From: Robiginitalea myxolifaciens
Lineage (GTDB): Bacteria > Bacteroidota > Bacteroidia > Flavobacteriales > Flavobacteriaceae
Direction: 5' to 3'
Assembly (NCBI RefSeq): GCF_900115205.1
Contig: NZ_FOYQ01000001.1
Coordinates: forward strand, 1,329,240 to 1,393,239
DNA length: 64,000 nt
Below the pieces are notes generated by a model that saw only the letters and a list, made by a program, of their open reading frames with translations, searched no databases and was not told the DNA's origin. A program made the position numbers and the translations under genes. Positions within the stretch are counted from its first letter, which is position 1. Every line of letters begins with the position of its first letter. Positions 19,411 to 28,389 of the stretch are shown here, in pieces.

Positions 19411-20688
19411 ATGAAAGGATATCAAAACTTAATAAATGTTATAATTAGCGTATTTCTTTCTTTGCTGTTTGTTGGTGCTGCACTGTATGTTTATCCAGAG
19501 CTTATTGAATCCTTAGAATTCATAACGCCATCGGCAGAATGGTGGGCTGCACTTTCCGTAATTACCACAATAAGTTTAGGTGTATTGGCAATTGGTGTTT
19601 CCATTTTACTTAGGGATGCAGGTATTAGGAAAACTCTAGAACAAATAAAAGAGGATTATATAATTCTTCAGGGTGAACACAAATCCTTGAAAGAAACAAT
19701 TCTAAGTACTGAATCCAAGAATGAAACTGAAATAATTCAGTTAAAATCTGACTTTAAAACTAGCATTGAAAATGAAGCAATCTTTCTGAAAAGAAAAATT
19801 GAATCCAAGAATGAAGAGATTCTTGATATGATTTCTAGAATAATTGACCTTCAAAATGTTTATGATAGTAGAAGTCGTCAAACATGGGACGATCTTGTTG
19901 ATGGAGACTTCTTAGATAACCCGATTATTTCTGATGAATCACTATTAGTTTGGTCCATTATTGCTTGGAAACAAGGTTTTCTTGACAAAGCACTTGTTCT
20001 GAGGGATAAGGCATTTGAGAAGAATCCTCAGTCTATTCATGTACGATCTATGTTATGTAGTATCCTGTGTAGCCTGGACTCGCCTGATCTTGACAGAGTG
20101 CTTCAAATTCTGGAGAATACAGAGATAAATGATCAGCATAAATCAAAAGACTTCAGAGAATTTAATTTAGCCAAAGCAAGATACTTTTGGTTGAAGCAAG
20201 AGTATACTAAAGCCGCGAATATGTATAGAGAAGATCAAATACATAATCTTTCATTCTGGTCTTATGAAGCATACATTTTTTGTTTGCTTAGTCAGGGGGA
20301 AAGCGGACTTAATAGTGCGTCTCAATTCCTAAAAGGACTTAACAAAAATGAAAATAGCAAGTGGTATGATTCATCTAAGACAGGTTTTGTTCTATTTAGA
20401 ATTTTTATTCTCGCCTTTTGTGGATTAACAAAGGAAGAAGAATTTTATTCCTATTTGAATTCATACAACATTTCCAAAATTTCAAATGAATATCAAACGC
20501 CATATCATTTAAAGAGAATCTATCATGTTTTCGGTGCTCTCGAGAATCTGAACTATGATGCCAAGAAAAAGAGATTATACTTAACCTATTATATGTTAGT
20601 AGGAAGCAGGGATAAAAAGGCAGACATGAAATTACAGGAGTCACATATCATTTCTGATATACAAGCTTATATAAATCAATATGTTTAA
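19411..20688 (+). CDS. Two-TM membrane protein with coiled coil and TPR-like C-terminal domain, function unknown
   Basis: 425 aa. Hydrophobic helices lie at about 7-29 and 43-68. A charged coiled coil (about 75-150, with ESKNE repeats) and an α-helical C-terminal domain with TPR-like helical pairs follow (WSIIAWKQGFLDKALVLRDK, ARYFWLKQEYTKAANMYRED). No enzymatic motif was seen. The topology predicts a membrane-anchored cytosolic scaffold. It shares an A+T-rich module with the AbiC-like gene but sits 542 bp away, so an operon is unlikely. Not a family I can name. Confidence 0.6.
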   Translation: MKGYQNLINVIISVFLSLLFVGAALYVYPELIESLEFITPSAEWWAALSVITTISLGVLAIGVSILLRDAGIRKTLEQIKEDYIILQGEHKSLKETILSTESKNETEIIQLKSDFKTSIENEAIFLKRKIESKNEEILDMISRIIDLQNVYDSRSRQTWDDLVDGDFLDNPIISDESLLVWSIIAWKQGFLDKALVLRDKAFEKNPQSIHVRSMLCSILCSLDSPDLDRVLQILENTEINDQHKSKDFREFNLAKARYFWLKQEYTKAANMYREDQIHNLSFWSYEAYIFCLLSQGESGLNSASQFLKGLNKNENSKWYDSSKTGFVLFRIFILAFCGLTKEEEFYSYLNSYNISKISNEYQTPYHLKRIYHVFGALENLNYDAKKKRLYLTYYMLVGSRDKKADMKLQESHIISDIQAYINQYV

Positions 20689-20759
20689 GTTGGGGCATTC
20701 AATTCGGACACCCAAAAATTTACGAGTTAATAAACAACAGGAAACAAAAAGGTTCTTCT

Positions 20760-20798
20760 CTGGTTCATTTGCCCCGCAAATGAAACTCAGGTGGGACC
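20760..20798 (+). repeat. Repeat B: interrupted tRNA 3'-end copy (att-like)
   Basis: CTGGTTCA (identical to the tRNA T-arm 5' side) is followed by the 16-nt insert TTTGCCCCGCAAATGA (20768-20783), then AACTCAGGTGGGACC, which matches the tRNA 3' end at 13 of 15 positions. The flanks of the insert form the 9-bp stem TTCATTTGC/GCAAATGAA. Like the true tRNA, it is followed directly by a terminator hairpin. Confidence 0.75.
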
Positions 20799-20805
20799 TC
20801 TATAT

Positions 20806-20852
20806 AAAACCACAACGTCTTGTAAACTAGATTGTTGTGGTTTTTTCTTTTT
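20806..20852 (+). terminator. Rho-independent terminator after repeat B
   Basis: 11-bp perfect stem AAAACCACAAC/GTTGTGGTTTT (20806-20816 and 20834-20844) with a T-rich tail. It lies 8 bp after repeat B, the same arrangement as the terminator after the genuine tRNA. Confidence 0.8.
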
Positions 20853-21042
20853 AACTAGGTGCTTTTCAGGGAGTTTTTTAATTGCAGTTAACCCTTCTGA
20901 AAACTGTTTTAAAAGTTATGTTCGAATTTAGTAGGGGAGTACTTTATGTATTCAATTTTCCTATTATCGGGGAAGGTCTTATTTAATCATCTAGCCTTTA
21001 CAGTAGAATTTTCTATATAGTAGACCTTTGAAGCCAAGTTCG

Positions 21043-22269
21043 TTAATCAATGAAGCTTCCGAATGTTTTCCCTAATCTAACACCAACAAAATGATCTCCA
21101 TTAAGCTCTCGCCATTGAATCTCAAAGTTTATAGTACTTTTTCCATCTTTATCCTTTAAACTGACTGGTATACCCATTTTCCAGTTTTTCCTTCCAACAT
21201 CTCGGTTTTCATAGTATTCACCCGTATTAAATTCACCTGCTATAGAAAAACCAATGGTTTTTTTATAAAGAGTGGTAATCTCTCCCTTAATTTGAGGGGT
21301 CCAAAACTCTTCGTAATCTCCGACAAAAACCTGTTTTGTCTTCAAAGGAATAAAATCATCAGTCGGATTTTCCACTAATTGGGTGAATGTTGTTTTTGTA
21401 ATCTCCTTGGTCAGTATGTTGTTATTATTGAAATAATTAAAAATAACGGAGGCAGTTCCACTCCATTTTTTGTACTTCAATAATCCATTTAATGAACTTG
21501 TAAAACTCCAATTTCTAAACTCTTCCGAAAGTTCATTTTCTTCCATGTAAATACTCTCATTTTCTATGTAGGTGTAATCAACTTGATTAATTGGTAGAAA
21601 AGCCCTCAAATTAAACCAGAAAATCATGGTTCTTAAGTCCAGTTCGTTTGCTTCAATAAAGTCATTCATTGTTTTCGCGATCGTATTGTTGGCTTTTTTA
21701 GTGTCTACTGAAGCTTCATTTTCTAAACTACTTCTGACTTTTCCCCACAACTGATTATTTCTAAAATCTTGTATTTTCTTTCTAGAACCGGCTTTGGGTT
21801 TAAACCTCCTTTTAAATGAGAAAATTTTAGTGAATCTCAAATCCGCTCCATAACTGCTGTTAACATCCCCAATATCTAGTAATGGGAAGAAAGAGCCCTC
21901 TTTCTCAGCTTGAGCCCTTAGACCTACATAGTAAAGTTGTTTAATGTAATCGGTTAGTGCTCCATCTCGTAAATCAAATGAGTAGCCAAACTCTACAGAA
22001 TTTGATTCACTATTAAGAACTGCTGTCCATTCTCTTGTTGCGGGAGTCTCGGGAGTGGCGATATAATTTGTCAGGATATTGCCGAAATAATAATTAAGTG
22101 TTCTAGGATTGAATGTTAATTCAAACTGGTCATCTTGAACTCTAGATTTGTTAATGCCTTCTAGGTCTAATTTATATTTCCATAACGCATCGCCAATAAT
22201 ATCCTCTTGGGATTTGACTTTATTTGAAATTAATAAAATAATAGCTAGAATAAGTAGTGCTCTCTTCAT
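21043..22269 (-). CDS. Exported protein, probable outer-membrane β-barrel, function unknown
   Basis: 408 aa with a signal peptide ending near NKVKSQ. Alternating polar and aromatic strands (WTAVLNSESNSVEFGYSF, KYKKWSGTASVIFNYF) end in a strand-rich C-terminus (FVGVRLGKTFGSFID). This pattern suggests a barrel in the outer membrane. The gene is A+T-rich with a good long frame. It is divergent from the lipoprotein gene at 22474 within module B-C. I do not recognise the family. Confidence 0.6.
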   Translation of the reverse strand: MKRALLILAIILLISNKVKSQEDIIGDALWKYKLDLEGINKSRVQDDQFELTFNPRTLNYYFGNILTNYIATPETPATREWTAVLNSESNSVEFGYSFDLRDGALTDYIKQLYYVGLRAQAEKEGSFFPLLDIGDVNSSYGADLRFTKIFSFKRRFKPKAGSRKKIQDFRNNQLWGKVRSSLENEASVDTKKANNTIAKTMNDFIEANELDLRTMIFWFNLRAFLPINQVDYTYIENESIYMEENELSEEFRNWSFTSSLNGLLKYKKWSGTASVIFNYFNNNNILTKEITKTTFTQLVENPTDDFIPLKTKQVFVGDYEEFWTPQIKGEITTLYKKTIGFSIAGEFNTGEYYENRDVGRKNWKMGIPVSLKDKDGKSTINFEIQWRELNGDHFVGVRLGKTFGSFID

Positions 22270-22473
22270 GGTTAAGCGTTTTACGCATCATAGGTAATTT
22301 GGGGGAGGCTTTAATATTTTAAATTTTTAATCAAAAATTCCTTTGGAAAATTATATTCGGGAATCCTGCATGAACGAACTTGAACAAAGATGAACGGATT
22401 GTCCGAATAAAATCCGTGTCGACAACCTTATATTGGCGTTCGATCGTCTATAACATAAAGTTAGCTATCTATC

Positions 22474-23838
22474 ATGAAAATCAATATTTATAACTTCTTA
22501 ATGTGCATTATATGCATCTCGTTGGCATCCTGTCAAGAACAGATTAAAGAGAACAATCTCGCACTAGAATATGCCTTTAATGACAGTTATTGGAGGATTG
22601 AAAGTCCCGACGGTTCAGCAGATTCTTTGAAAATTGTGGACCACCAGGGAAGACAATCCCTATTACTGAATCCGGGTCAAAAGGCCATTCTAAAAGATAT
22701 AGCGTTCAAAAACTTTGTAGTGGAATTCCATTGCAATGGACAGGTCCCGGGATTTGGATTTAGGGTGCAGGACCCAAAGAACTATGAATATCTTTATCTC
22801 AGGATGATGATGAGTGGAAATAGGGACGCGCTACAGTATGTTCCAATCCATAATGGAAACTTGCCCTGGCAGTTGTACAATTATCCGCAGTATGAAGGAA
22901 ATGCCATATATCCGAGACGGGAGGTGGCGACCATACCACTTTCCATGAAGGACCAACTGGTCAGCGGTAAGGCCAGTGATAGCCTTTTGACCGCCATTGG
23001 AAATGAAGGCGTAGAATTTTCAGAGGAATCTTTTGTGGATATCCCTGATGGAAGTCCTGCCTACATATACGACCCACGGAGCGGCGAAGCGCTCCTATTT
23101 GAAGCAAAGGAAGAGGGTATTGTCTTTTTGGATATCCGTACCTGGGTTCATGTGAAGGCCGAGGTATTGGAAAATAAGATGTCCGTTTACGTGGGGGATA
23201 TGGACACACCTACTTTTATTTTGGACGATCTAAAGCACGACACCCAAGCGGGCGGAATCAGCCTGTACAGCAATTTTGGGGAGGTCCATTTTAGTGATTT
23301 TTCGATAACCGAAATCGAAAGAGGTGATACCCAAAGCTCCGAAAAGGATGCAAAAAGGATTGCCCCGAGCTATATTACCAAGTGGCACTTGTCCGAGATG
23401 TTCGTCAAGGACGCTGTCAATTTTGTGCAGCAAGCTGATTCATTGCTAAAACACAGGGACAAATTCAAAGAAATCAATGCTGATAAAGATGGGCTTGTCA
23501 ATATCAGTCGTTTCTATGACGACATGGACAAGACAATTTTACTTACAAGTAAAATAGTTTCAGATTCGGAGAAAGAAGTAACACTTAATTTCGACTACGC
23601 CGATCATTTGGTCATTTTGTTGAACTCAGAGACCCTGTTTGATGGGGGGATGAACTTTCGGCCACCCCCTAACAAGGGTGCCGAAGGAAGGGTGTTCGTG
23701 GAAGATGAACGAACGAAACTTAAATTACAAAAAGGCACAAATTGGTTGGTCTTTGTGCTCTCAGGTGACAATCGTCAAAAATACAATTGGGGGTGTATTG
23801 CCAAATTAGAAGACTTGGATGGCATTTCATTGGAATAA
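22474..23838 (+). CDS. Lipoprotein with LamG/concanavalin-like domain, function unknown
   Basis: 454 aa. The lipobox SLASCQ places the lipidated Cys near residue 20. The N-terminal half looks like a jelly-roll of the LamG/DUF1080 (3-keto-disaccharide-hydrolase-like) type (FGFRVQDPKNYEYLYLRMM, GGISLYSNFGEVHFSDFSI). The C-terminal half is β-rich and unassigned. It is predicted to be surface or periplasmic. It is less A+T-rich than its neighbours, hinting at a different origin. Hydrolase activity should not be assumed. Confidence 0.6.
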   Translation: MKINIYNFLMCIICISLASCQEQIKENNLALEYAFNDSYWRIESPDGSADSLKIVDHQGRQSLLLNPGQKAILKDIAFKNFVVEFHCNGQVPGFGFRVQDPKNYEYLYLRMMMSGNRDALQYVPIHNGNLPWQLYNYPQYEGNAIYPRREVATIPLSMKDQLVSGKASDSLLTAIGNEGVEFSEESFVDIPDGSPAYIYDPRSGEALLFEAKEEGIVFLDIRTWVHVKAEVLENKMSVYVGDMDTPTFILDDLKHDTQAGGISLYSNFGEVHFSDFSITEIERGDTQSSEKDAKRIAPSYITKWHLSEMFVKDAVNFVQQADSLLKHRDKFKEINADKDGLVNISRFYDDMDKTILLTSKIVSDSEKEVTLNFDYADHLVILLNSETLFDGGMNFRPPPNKGAEGRVFVEDERTKLKLQKGTNWLVFVLSGDNRQKYNWGCIAKLEDLDGISLE

Positions 23839-23849
23839 CAGGCTCTTCA

Positions 23850-23885
23850 TTGCTTTATCTGCCCCGCAAATGAAACCCAGGTGAT
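23850..23885 (+). repeat. Repeat C: interrupted tRNA 3'-end copy (most degenerate)
   Basis: TTGCTTTA, then the insert TCTGCCCCGCAAATGA (23858-23873), then AACCCAGGTG. It keeps the palindromic core and the CCCAGGTG block but has lost the acceptor-stem match. It is the boundary between the surface-protein module and the XRE-ImmA/IrrE module. Confidence 0.6.
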
Positions 23886-23982
23886 TGCTTAGGACATTCA
23901 ATTCAGCAATGCCTACGAAAGCTCGAATAATATTGCGCCACAATTGGCATGTCAGAAAATTGGAATTGGCTCAGTCGTATAA

Positions 23983-25062
23983 TCATGTCAACACATTCTT
24001 GCTATTGTAGATACTCCTTTTTCTGTAGTATAGGTTATCTTCAAAGCAAACACGCCCTCTAACAATGCAGGGATTAATTTTGTTCTTTCTGGCGAAATTC
24101 CCAATTACTTCATCATTAAACTCTTCGTTTTCCAAATAAAAGTCCAACCACAAATCCTCAGGAATTAACTTATTCTGAGCAAATAAGTCCGCTTCTCGTT
24201 CTAGCTTGGCGAGTTCGGAATTCCCAGTGAAAAAATTATGCTCTTTAAATTTGTCAGTAACTAAGTGTCTGTAAACATGCCCCAGCTCGTGCAATAAGCC
24301 GAAGGCAAAATTATCAAGCCGCTTATATTTTAAAGACATAAAAATTGCGGGATTTCCTTCCGACATGAAGGACTTCCCTTCAACAGGAGTCTTAGGCGGC
24401 CGATCAAGAATTGCAAATTTTATACCAAAATCGGAAAGTATTTTGGTAGTCTCCTTTAGCGTGTTTCGGTTTTTATAAAAGCATCTATTTAAGCTTGATA
24501 TTAATTTATCTTCATCCGAAACTTTGAAGCTACAAACCTTCATATTACGGGCCTTAAATTCTGCCAAAGCAGACCACGCAATTACATTAGTTTTTTTTTC
24601 TTCAAACTTTGAAGACTTACGGAATAGCTTCAAAGGATAATTCGAGATTTTCTTTTTTAATTCAATCTCGTCGGCTACACCGTAAATGTCAAACAGCTTA
24701 TCTAGATCATCAGGAGTATTTAGAGACTCCACGTGTTTCTTAAGATAGGAAATCGGAACCCATTCATCATCTAATTCATTCCATATACGAATCGCATGAT
24801 TTTTTTTAACTAGTTCACTATCCTTTTTAGCTTCAGCAAGTGAATACTTTAACTGAAGATCCATCCAATAGGAAGCTTTGCGAAAATTTGCAGCTTCGAG
24901 AGATAGTGCTAGAGATATATTGATATTTCTATTACCCTTTATGATGGAGTTCAAAACCGTATGGGAAACATCAATGTTGGCCGCGAGTTCTCTTTGCGTA
25001 AGGTCCCTTTCGAGCATTAATTTGTTGAGAACTTCTCCAGGATGAGAATTCATTTCAGGCAT
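23983..25062 (-). CDS. XRE-type HTH regulator with ImmA/IrrE metallopeptidase domain
   Basis: 359 aa. The N-terminal HTH (LTQRELAANIDVSHTVLNSI, about 21-40) resembles HigA. A helical linker follows, then an ImmA/IrrE (M78) zinc peptidase domain with H258-E-L-G-H262 and EREAD at about 288-292. Family members can cleave cognate repressors or act as antitoxins. No toxin gene is adjacent on the same strand, so partners are unknown. The sequence is A+T-rich, in module C-D. Confidence 0.8.
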   Translation of the reverse strand: MPEMNSHPGEVLNKLMLERDLTQRELAANIDVSHTVLNSIIKGNRNINISLALSLEAANFRKASYWMDLQLKYSLAEAKKDSELVKKNHAIRIWNELDDEWVPISYLKKHVESLNTPDDLDKLFDIYGVADEIELKKKISNYPLKLFRKSSKFEEKKTNVIAWSALAEFKARNMKVCSFKVSDEDKLISSLNRCFYKNRNTLKETTKILSDFGIKFAILDRPPKTPVEGKSFMSEGNPAIFMSLKYKRLDNFAFGLLHELGHVYRHLVTDKFKEHNFFTGNSELAKLEREADLFAQNKLIPEDLWLDFYLENEEFNDEVIGNFARKNKINPCIVRGRVCFEDNLYYRKRSIYNSKNVLT

Positions 25063-25676
25063 GGTCGCAAGGTCAAAAGCTTCTAGTTAAAGATATCATT
25101 ATCAGTCGAAAGAATCTAATTTTGTTAATAACTTCATCAGGCCAAACATATGCCGATCGGAATAAAATCACTAACGCGATTCATTTTACTAAATAAATTG
25201 GGTGTTCACAGGATAATAACGTTCAGTACCGATACAGAAAGATAAATGTTAACAAAAATGTGAACCATAAAATCAGTTTTTATGAAAATTTTATATCTTT
25301 GAAATGGTCCAAAGTGACGGCATCAAAGCCTATCGCGTGAAGACTATAAAAACCTTAAAATGGATAGTCATGTAGCTATAAAACGAAAAAAAGCCTGATC
25401 GTTGACCAGACTTTGAAATTGACAGATTTACTGAACAATTTGATTTTTGACAGAACAAATGTACTTCAAATACACGTCTTTTCCAAATTTCTGAGCTCCA
25501 AGAATACCGTCTTGCCTAAGCTCTAAAGCAGACTCCAGGCTTTTTTCCTCCACAAATGTATACCCTGTTCGAGGGGGGTTAGAGCGTCCTGTTATCCTAT
25601 AAAAGCTAACAACAGGCCATATAGAAGATTTTGATAGGTTAAGGCTTTGTCATTTTACTCATAAAATAATACGAAG
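25063..25676. other. Intergenic stretch with a possible gene remnant
   Basis: 614 bp without a full gene. On the minus strand, 25428-25649 is an open frame of 73 codons with no ATG. It reads protein-like (TGRSNPPRTGYTFVEEK, then ILGAQKFGKDVYLKYI) and stops at a TAA. It may be a truncated or frameshifted gene. The stretch upstream of 25677 contains the promoter region of the DUF1508 gene. No RNA gene was found. Confidence 0.4.
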
Positions 25677-26231
25677 ATGAGTAATTCAATTACCGGGTAC
25701 TACACCCTATTTACCGGAAAAGACGGTAATTATTATTTTAACCTTAAGGCAGGAAACAACAAGATTATCCTGCGAGGAACAGAGCGCTACCGCTCAAAAA
25801 GCGATTGTTTAACAGGGATTAGGTCAGTGCAACAGCACGGGCCCAATCGTGCCAACTATGTCGTAAAGACAGCGGTAAATGGCCAGCCCTACTTTGTGTT
25901 GAAAGCGAGAAATAATGAAGTAATAGGTTTCGGAGAGACTTATACTTCGCAAGCCGCTTTGAACAACGGCATAAGGTCTGTAATGGAAAACTCTCAGTCA
26001 CGCGTAATCAAGGGAACTGACGAGAGCTATTACGAGATTAATGTAGGCGGAAAAGAGTTCGATGTAAAGGAAGGCTCCTATACGAGGGAGCAGATTCTTG
26101 AACTAGCTGGACTTCGTGGTCGTTGGTGCCTTTTCCTCTTGAATAGATTTGGCGGCAGAACCGAGATTACTGCAGGCCAATCTATTGAGATCAGAAGTTG
26201 CCTTAGGTTCGCAGTTGTCCGACTGGATTAA
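25677..26231 (+). CDS. DUF1508 (YegP-like) protein
   Basis: 184 aa with two tandem DUF1508 units (GNYYFNLKAGNNKIILRG...GIRSVQQH and GQPYFVLKARNNEVIGFGE...GIRSVMEN), then a C-terminal domain with EITAGQSIEIRS. DUF1508 proteins are small cytosolic proteins of unknown role. The extra C-terminal domain looks like a ubiquitin-like or tail module but is unassigned. It is followed by a strong terminator hairpin. Confidence 0.75.
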   Translation: MSNSITGYYTLFTGKDGNYYFNLKAGNNKIILRGTERYRSKSDCLTGIRSVQQHGPNRANYVVKTAVNGQPYFVLKARNNEVIGFGETYTSQAALNNGIRSVMENSQSRVIKGTDESYYEINVGGKEFDVKEGSYTREQILELAGLRGRWCLFLLNRFGGRTEITAGQSIEIRSCLRFAVVRLD

Positions 26232-26249
26232 ACAATTGCATTAAATTTG

Positions 26250-26287
26250 CGGCGGCTGAATTCCATTTGAATTTGGCCGCCGTTTTT
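26250..26287 (+). terminator. Rho-independent terminator after DUF1508 gene
   Basis: The stem CGGCGGC (26250-26256) pairs with GCCGCCG (26276-26282) and is followed by TTTTT. It lies 18 bp after the DUF1508 stop codon. Confidence 0.85.
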
Positions 26288-26341
26288 ATTGGAGTTACTT
26301 CTTCCCAAATAAAAAGATAACCTATAGGTATAGCTTCTACT

Positions 26342-26380
26342 CTGGTCCATTTGCCCTGCAAATGCAACCCGGGGGAACCA
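26342..26380 (+). repeat. Repeat D: interrupted tRNA 3'-end copy (right boundary)
   Basis: CTGGTCCA, then the insert TTTGCCCTGCAAATGC (26350-26365), then AACCCGGGGGAACCA. It is degenerate but aligned over its length with A and B. Core-like composition resumes just after it, so it probably marks the right edge of the accessory stretch. Confidence 0.65.
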
Positions 26381-26434
26381 GCCCAATGCCTTTCTTCCGA
26401 AAACAGTATCTTCCGCTGGAATTAACCCCTCGGA

Positions 26435-26728
26435 ATGAGTAAGACAAACGCTTCTCGAAACTGGATTGATATTCTGATAGAACTCGTCGAGGTCTTCTTT
26501 AAGAGTTCCCGACAAAGCAAGCGCGGCCGCACCTGGAATCAGCATGTGGTGCCTTATGAAGAAGGCTGGGCGGTTAGGCGGGAAGGGAACAAGCGCGTTA
26601 CTTCCAAACATCGGCGCCAAGACACGGCGATCAATAAGGCCAAGCGCCTGGCCAGAAAATACAAGGCCGATGTAATTATCCATCGAAAAGATGGCACCAT
26701 ACGCGACCGCATTGATTTTAGTTCGTAG
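26435..26728 (+). CDS. DUF2188 domain protein
   Basis: 97 aa. The C-terminal half carries the DUF2188 pattern: QHVVPYEEGWAVRREGNKR, then AINKAKRLARKYKADVIIHRKDGTIRDR. These are small stand-alone proteins of unknown role. The N-terminal third (MSKTNASRNWIDILIELVEV) is helical and basic. It lies just right of repeat D, so it may be core or a last cassette gene. Confidence 0.75.
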   Translation: MSKTNASRNWIDILIELVEVFFKSSRQSKRGRTWNQHVVPYEEGWAVRREGNKRVTSKHRRQDTAINKAKRLARKYKADVIIHRKDGTIRDRIDFSS

Positions 26729-26745
26729 CCTTAAGGGATTCTCCG

Positions 26746-28389
26746 CTACTCCCGATGGTGTTTCCCAATAGGGTTAAAGGTGTTGATGATCCCGGATTGA
26801 ATTCCTTTCCAGATATAATTTACCACCCCTTTTGAGGGATCGCGTTCGAAATATATATCGGCGATCAACAGCTTGCCGCGACGGTTGGGGTTGGAATGCT
26901 TGACCAACGCATTAGCAGCCCAGGAAAGGCCCTTATAATCCTTATCATTGGCCTTATAGAAGCGGATTTCCAGGTCGCTGTAGCGCATGATCAGCTCGCC
27001 TTTTATATCCTGAGTATTCCCGGTGGCTGTAAATGCAATCCCGTTGATGTTTCCTGCTTCAAATTGCATCTTTAGGGCGGGATAAACTACGGTATTCAGG
27101 GTAGAAAGCCTCGAGGTTCCCTCCGTATGCCCGCTAAAGGAAAAGTGATCAGTTCCATAAGGGAAGCGGGATTGCAGGCTAAAGTCTACGGCTCCTAGCA
27201 GTTCAATAGACAAATCTACTTCCAGGGTGTCGGAGGCGGTGGCCGCGTTTGTGGCAGTGCGGATGTTGCGGATCTCACCAGTGATACTATTCAGGGATAA
27301 CTCAAGGAGTTCATTGTTTTGTGGAAGGAGTTCTTTATAGTCTAAATTAGCCCCAGTCAATTCAAGGGTATCTATGACGAGGGGGAATCCGATATTAGCC
27401 AGTTGATGTGCGGGCAGCGGAACGGAATTTTTAGCTCGGGCCGGCTTAGACTTATCCATGTATATGGAGGATTCCATCCCTTCAATAGCAATATGGGGGA
27501 TTTCAAGGCCGCCGGTCTCCATGAGTTGTCCCAGGCTCACCCCCTCCATGCGAATTGCCTTGATTTTTGTGGAATAGCGGGAATATTGTTGGGATTGCCG
27601 GGCGTTGAATGCTTTGTCTGAAATTCCGGGGGCAATAACGAGATCGTCAATAGTTAAGGTGCCCGTGCTATGTCGGTATCCCAAGCTGTCGTACACCACC
27701 CGGTAAAGCCCATCGTCCAGCACGTAATTCTGTTGTCCCAGATGCAGGGTCAGGGAATCAATATCCGGAACAAAATTGTCTTCTTCGGAATGGTCTAAAT
27801 CGCGCAAGCCAATCCCGGAAAGGGTGAGGTCGCTGCTTTGAAAGCGGCTTCCCCCTGTTTCTCCTGGGGGAGCTTGCAGATTGGAAGTGAGATGAGCAAT
27901 CTTGAAATCTCCCAGGCTTACTTGTTCAATTCCGGGAAGTTTAAGGGAGTCCAGAAGTAATCCCCCGGACTGATTCTTGGCTTTGTGACGCTCCGGGGAG
28001 CCTGGATTTAGTTCAAGTACCACAGAATCCAAGACTATTGAATGAATGTTCAAATCCTTTTTCCACAGGAAATTGCTGAGTTGGATACCCTCGATTCGGG
28101 CGTTGCTTATTCGCAATTCCTGTAGTCCGGAGGAAGGCAGGCTGTCCGGAGTACTTAAAGTTTCTTCTGGCTGAAGGATTATTCCTTCCAGTTGGAATTC
28201 CTGTTGGAAAATATTCAATTGGAGGGCTTCAAAGGAAATCGCATAGGCGCCGGCATCTTTGCGAAGCTCCAACTTAGACCGCAAATAGGCTTCCAGCGAA
28301 CGATCCAGAATAGGATTTACCAAGACGGCAGCCAATAGGAGTAGGCCGAGCACGAGCAGTGATATCTTTCCCCAAGTCTTTTTTTTCAC
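26746..28389 (-). CDS. AsmA/DUF748-like periplasmic protein
   Basis: 547 aa. One N-terminal membrane helix (GKISLLVLGLLLLAAVLV) is followed by a long β-rich periplasmic region with repeating short strands, such as FSFSGHTEGTSRLSTL. This matches the AsmA-like/DUF748 group, related to proteins implicated in phospholipid transport and outer-membrane assembly. No catalytic motif was seen. The assignment rests on overall pattern only. Confidence 0.6.
   Translation of the reverse strand: MKKKTWGKISLLVLGLLLLAAVLVNPILDRSLEAYLRSKLELRKDAGAYAISFEALQLNIFQQEFQLEGIILQPEETLSTPDSLPSSGLQELRISNARIEGIQLSNFLWKKDLNIHSIVLDSVVLELNPGSPERHKAKNQSGGLLLDSLKLPGIEQVSLGDFKIAHLTSNLQAPPGETGGSRFQSSDLTLSGIGLRDLDHSEEDNFVPDIDSLTLHLGQQNYVLDDGLYRVVYDSLGYRHSTGTLTIDDLVIAPGISDKAFNARQSQQYSRYSTKIKAIRMEGVSLGQLMETGGLEIPHIAIEGMESSIYMDKSKPARAKNSVPLPAHQLANIGFPLVIDTLELTGANLDYKELLPQNNELLELSLNSITGEIRNIRTATNAATASDTLEVDLSIELLGAVDFSLQSRFPYGTDHFSFSGHTEGTSRLSTLNTVVYPALKMQFEAGNINGIAFTATGNTQDIKGELIMRYSDLEIRFYKANDKDYKGLSWAANALVKHSNPNRRGKLLIADIYFERDPSKGVVNYIWKGIQSGIINTFNPIGKHHRE

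Noticed and set aside
20690-23910. A shared CATTCAATTC string near repeats B and C
   Set aside because: Only about ten bases match, at different relative positions, so chance is likely.
17332-26380. Prophage or integrative element with integrase
   Set aside because: No integrase, structural phage or mobilisation gene was found between the tRNA and repeat D.
26228-26683. Long minus-strand frame across repeat D and DUF2188
   Set aside because: It is opposite the recognisable DUF2188 gene and shows no motif.
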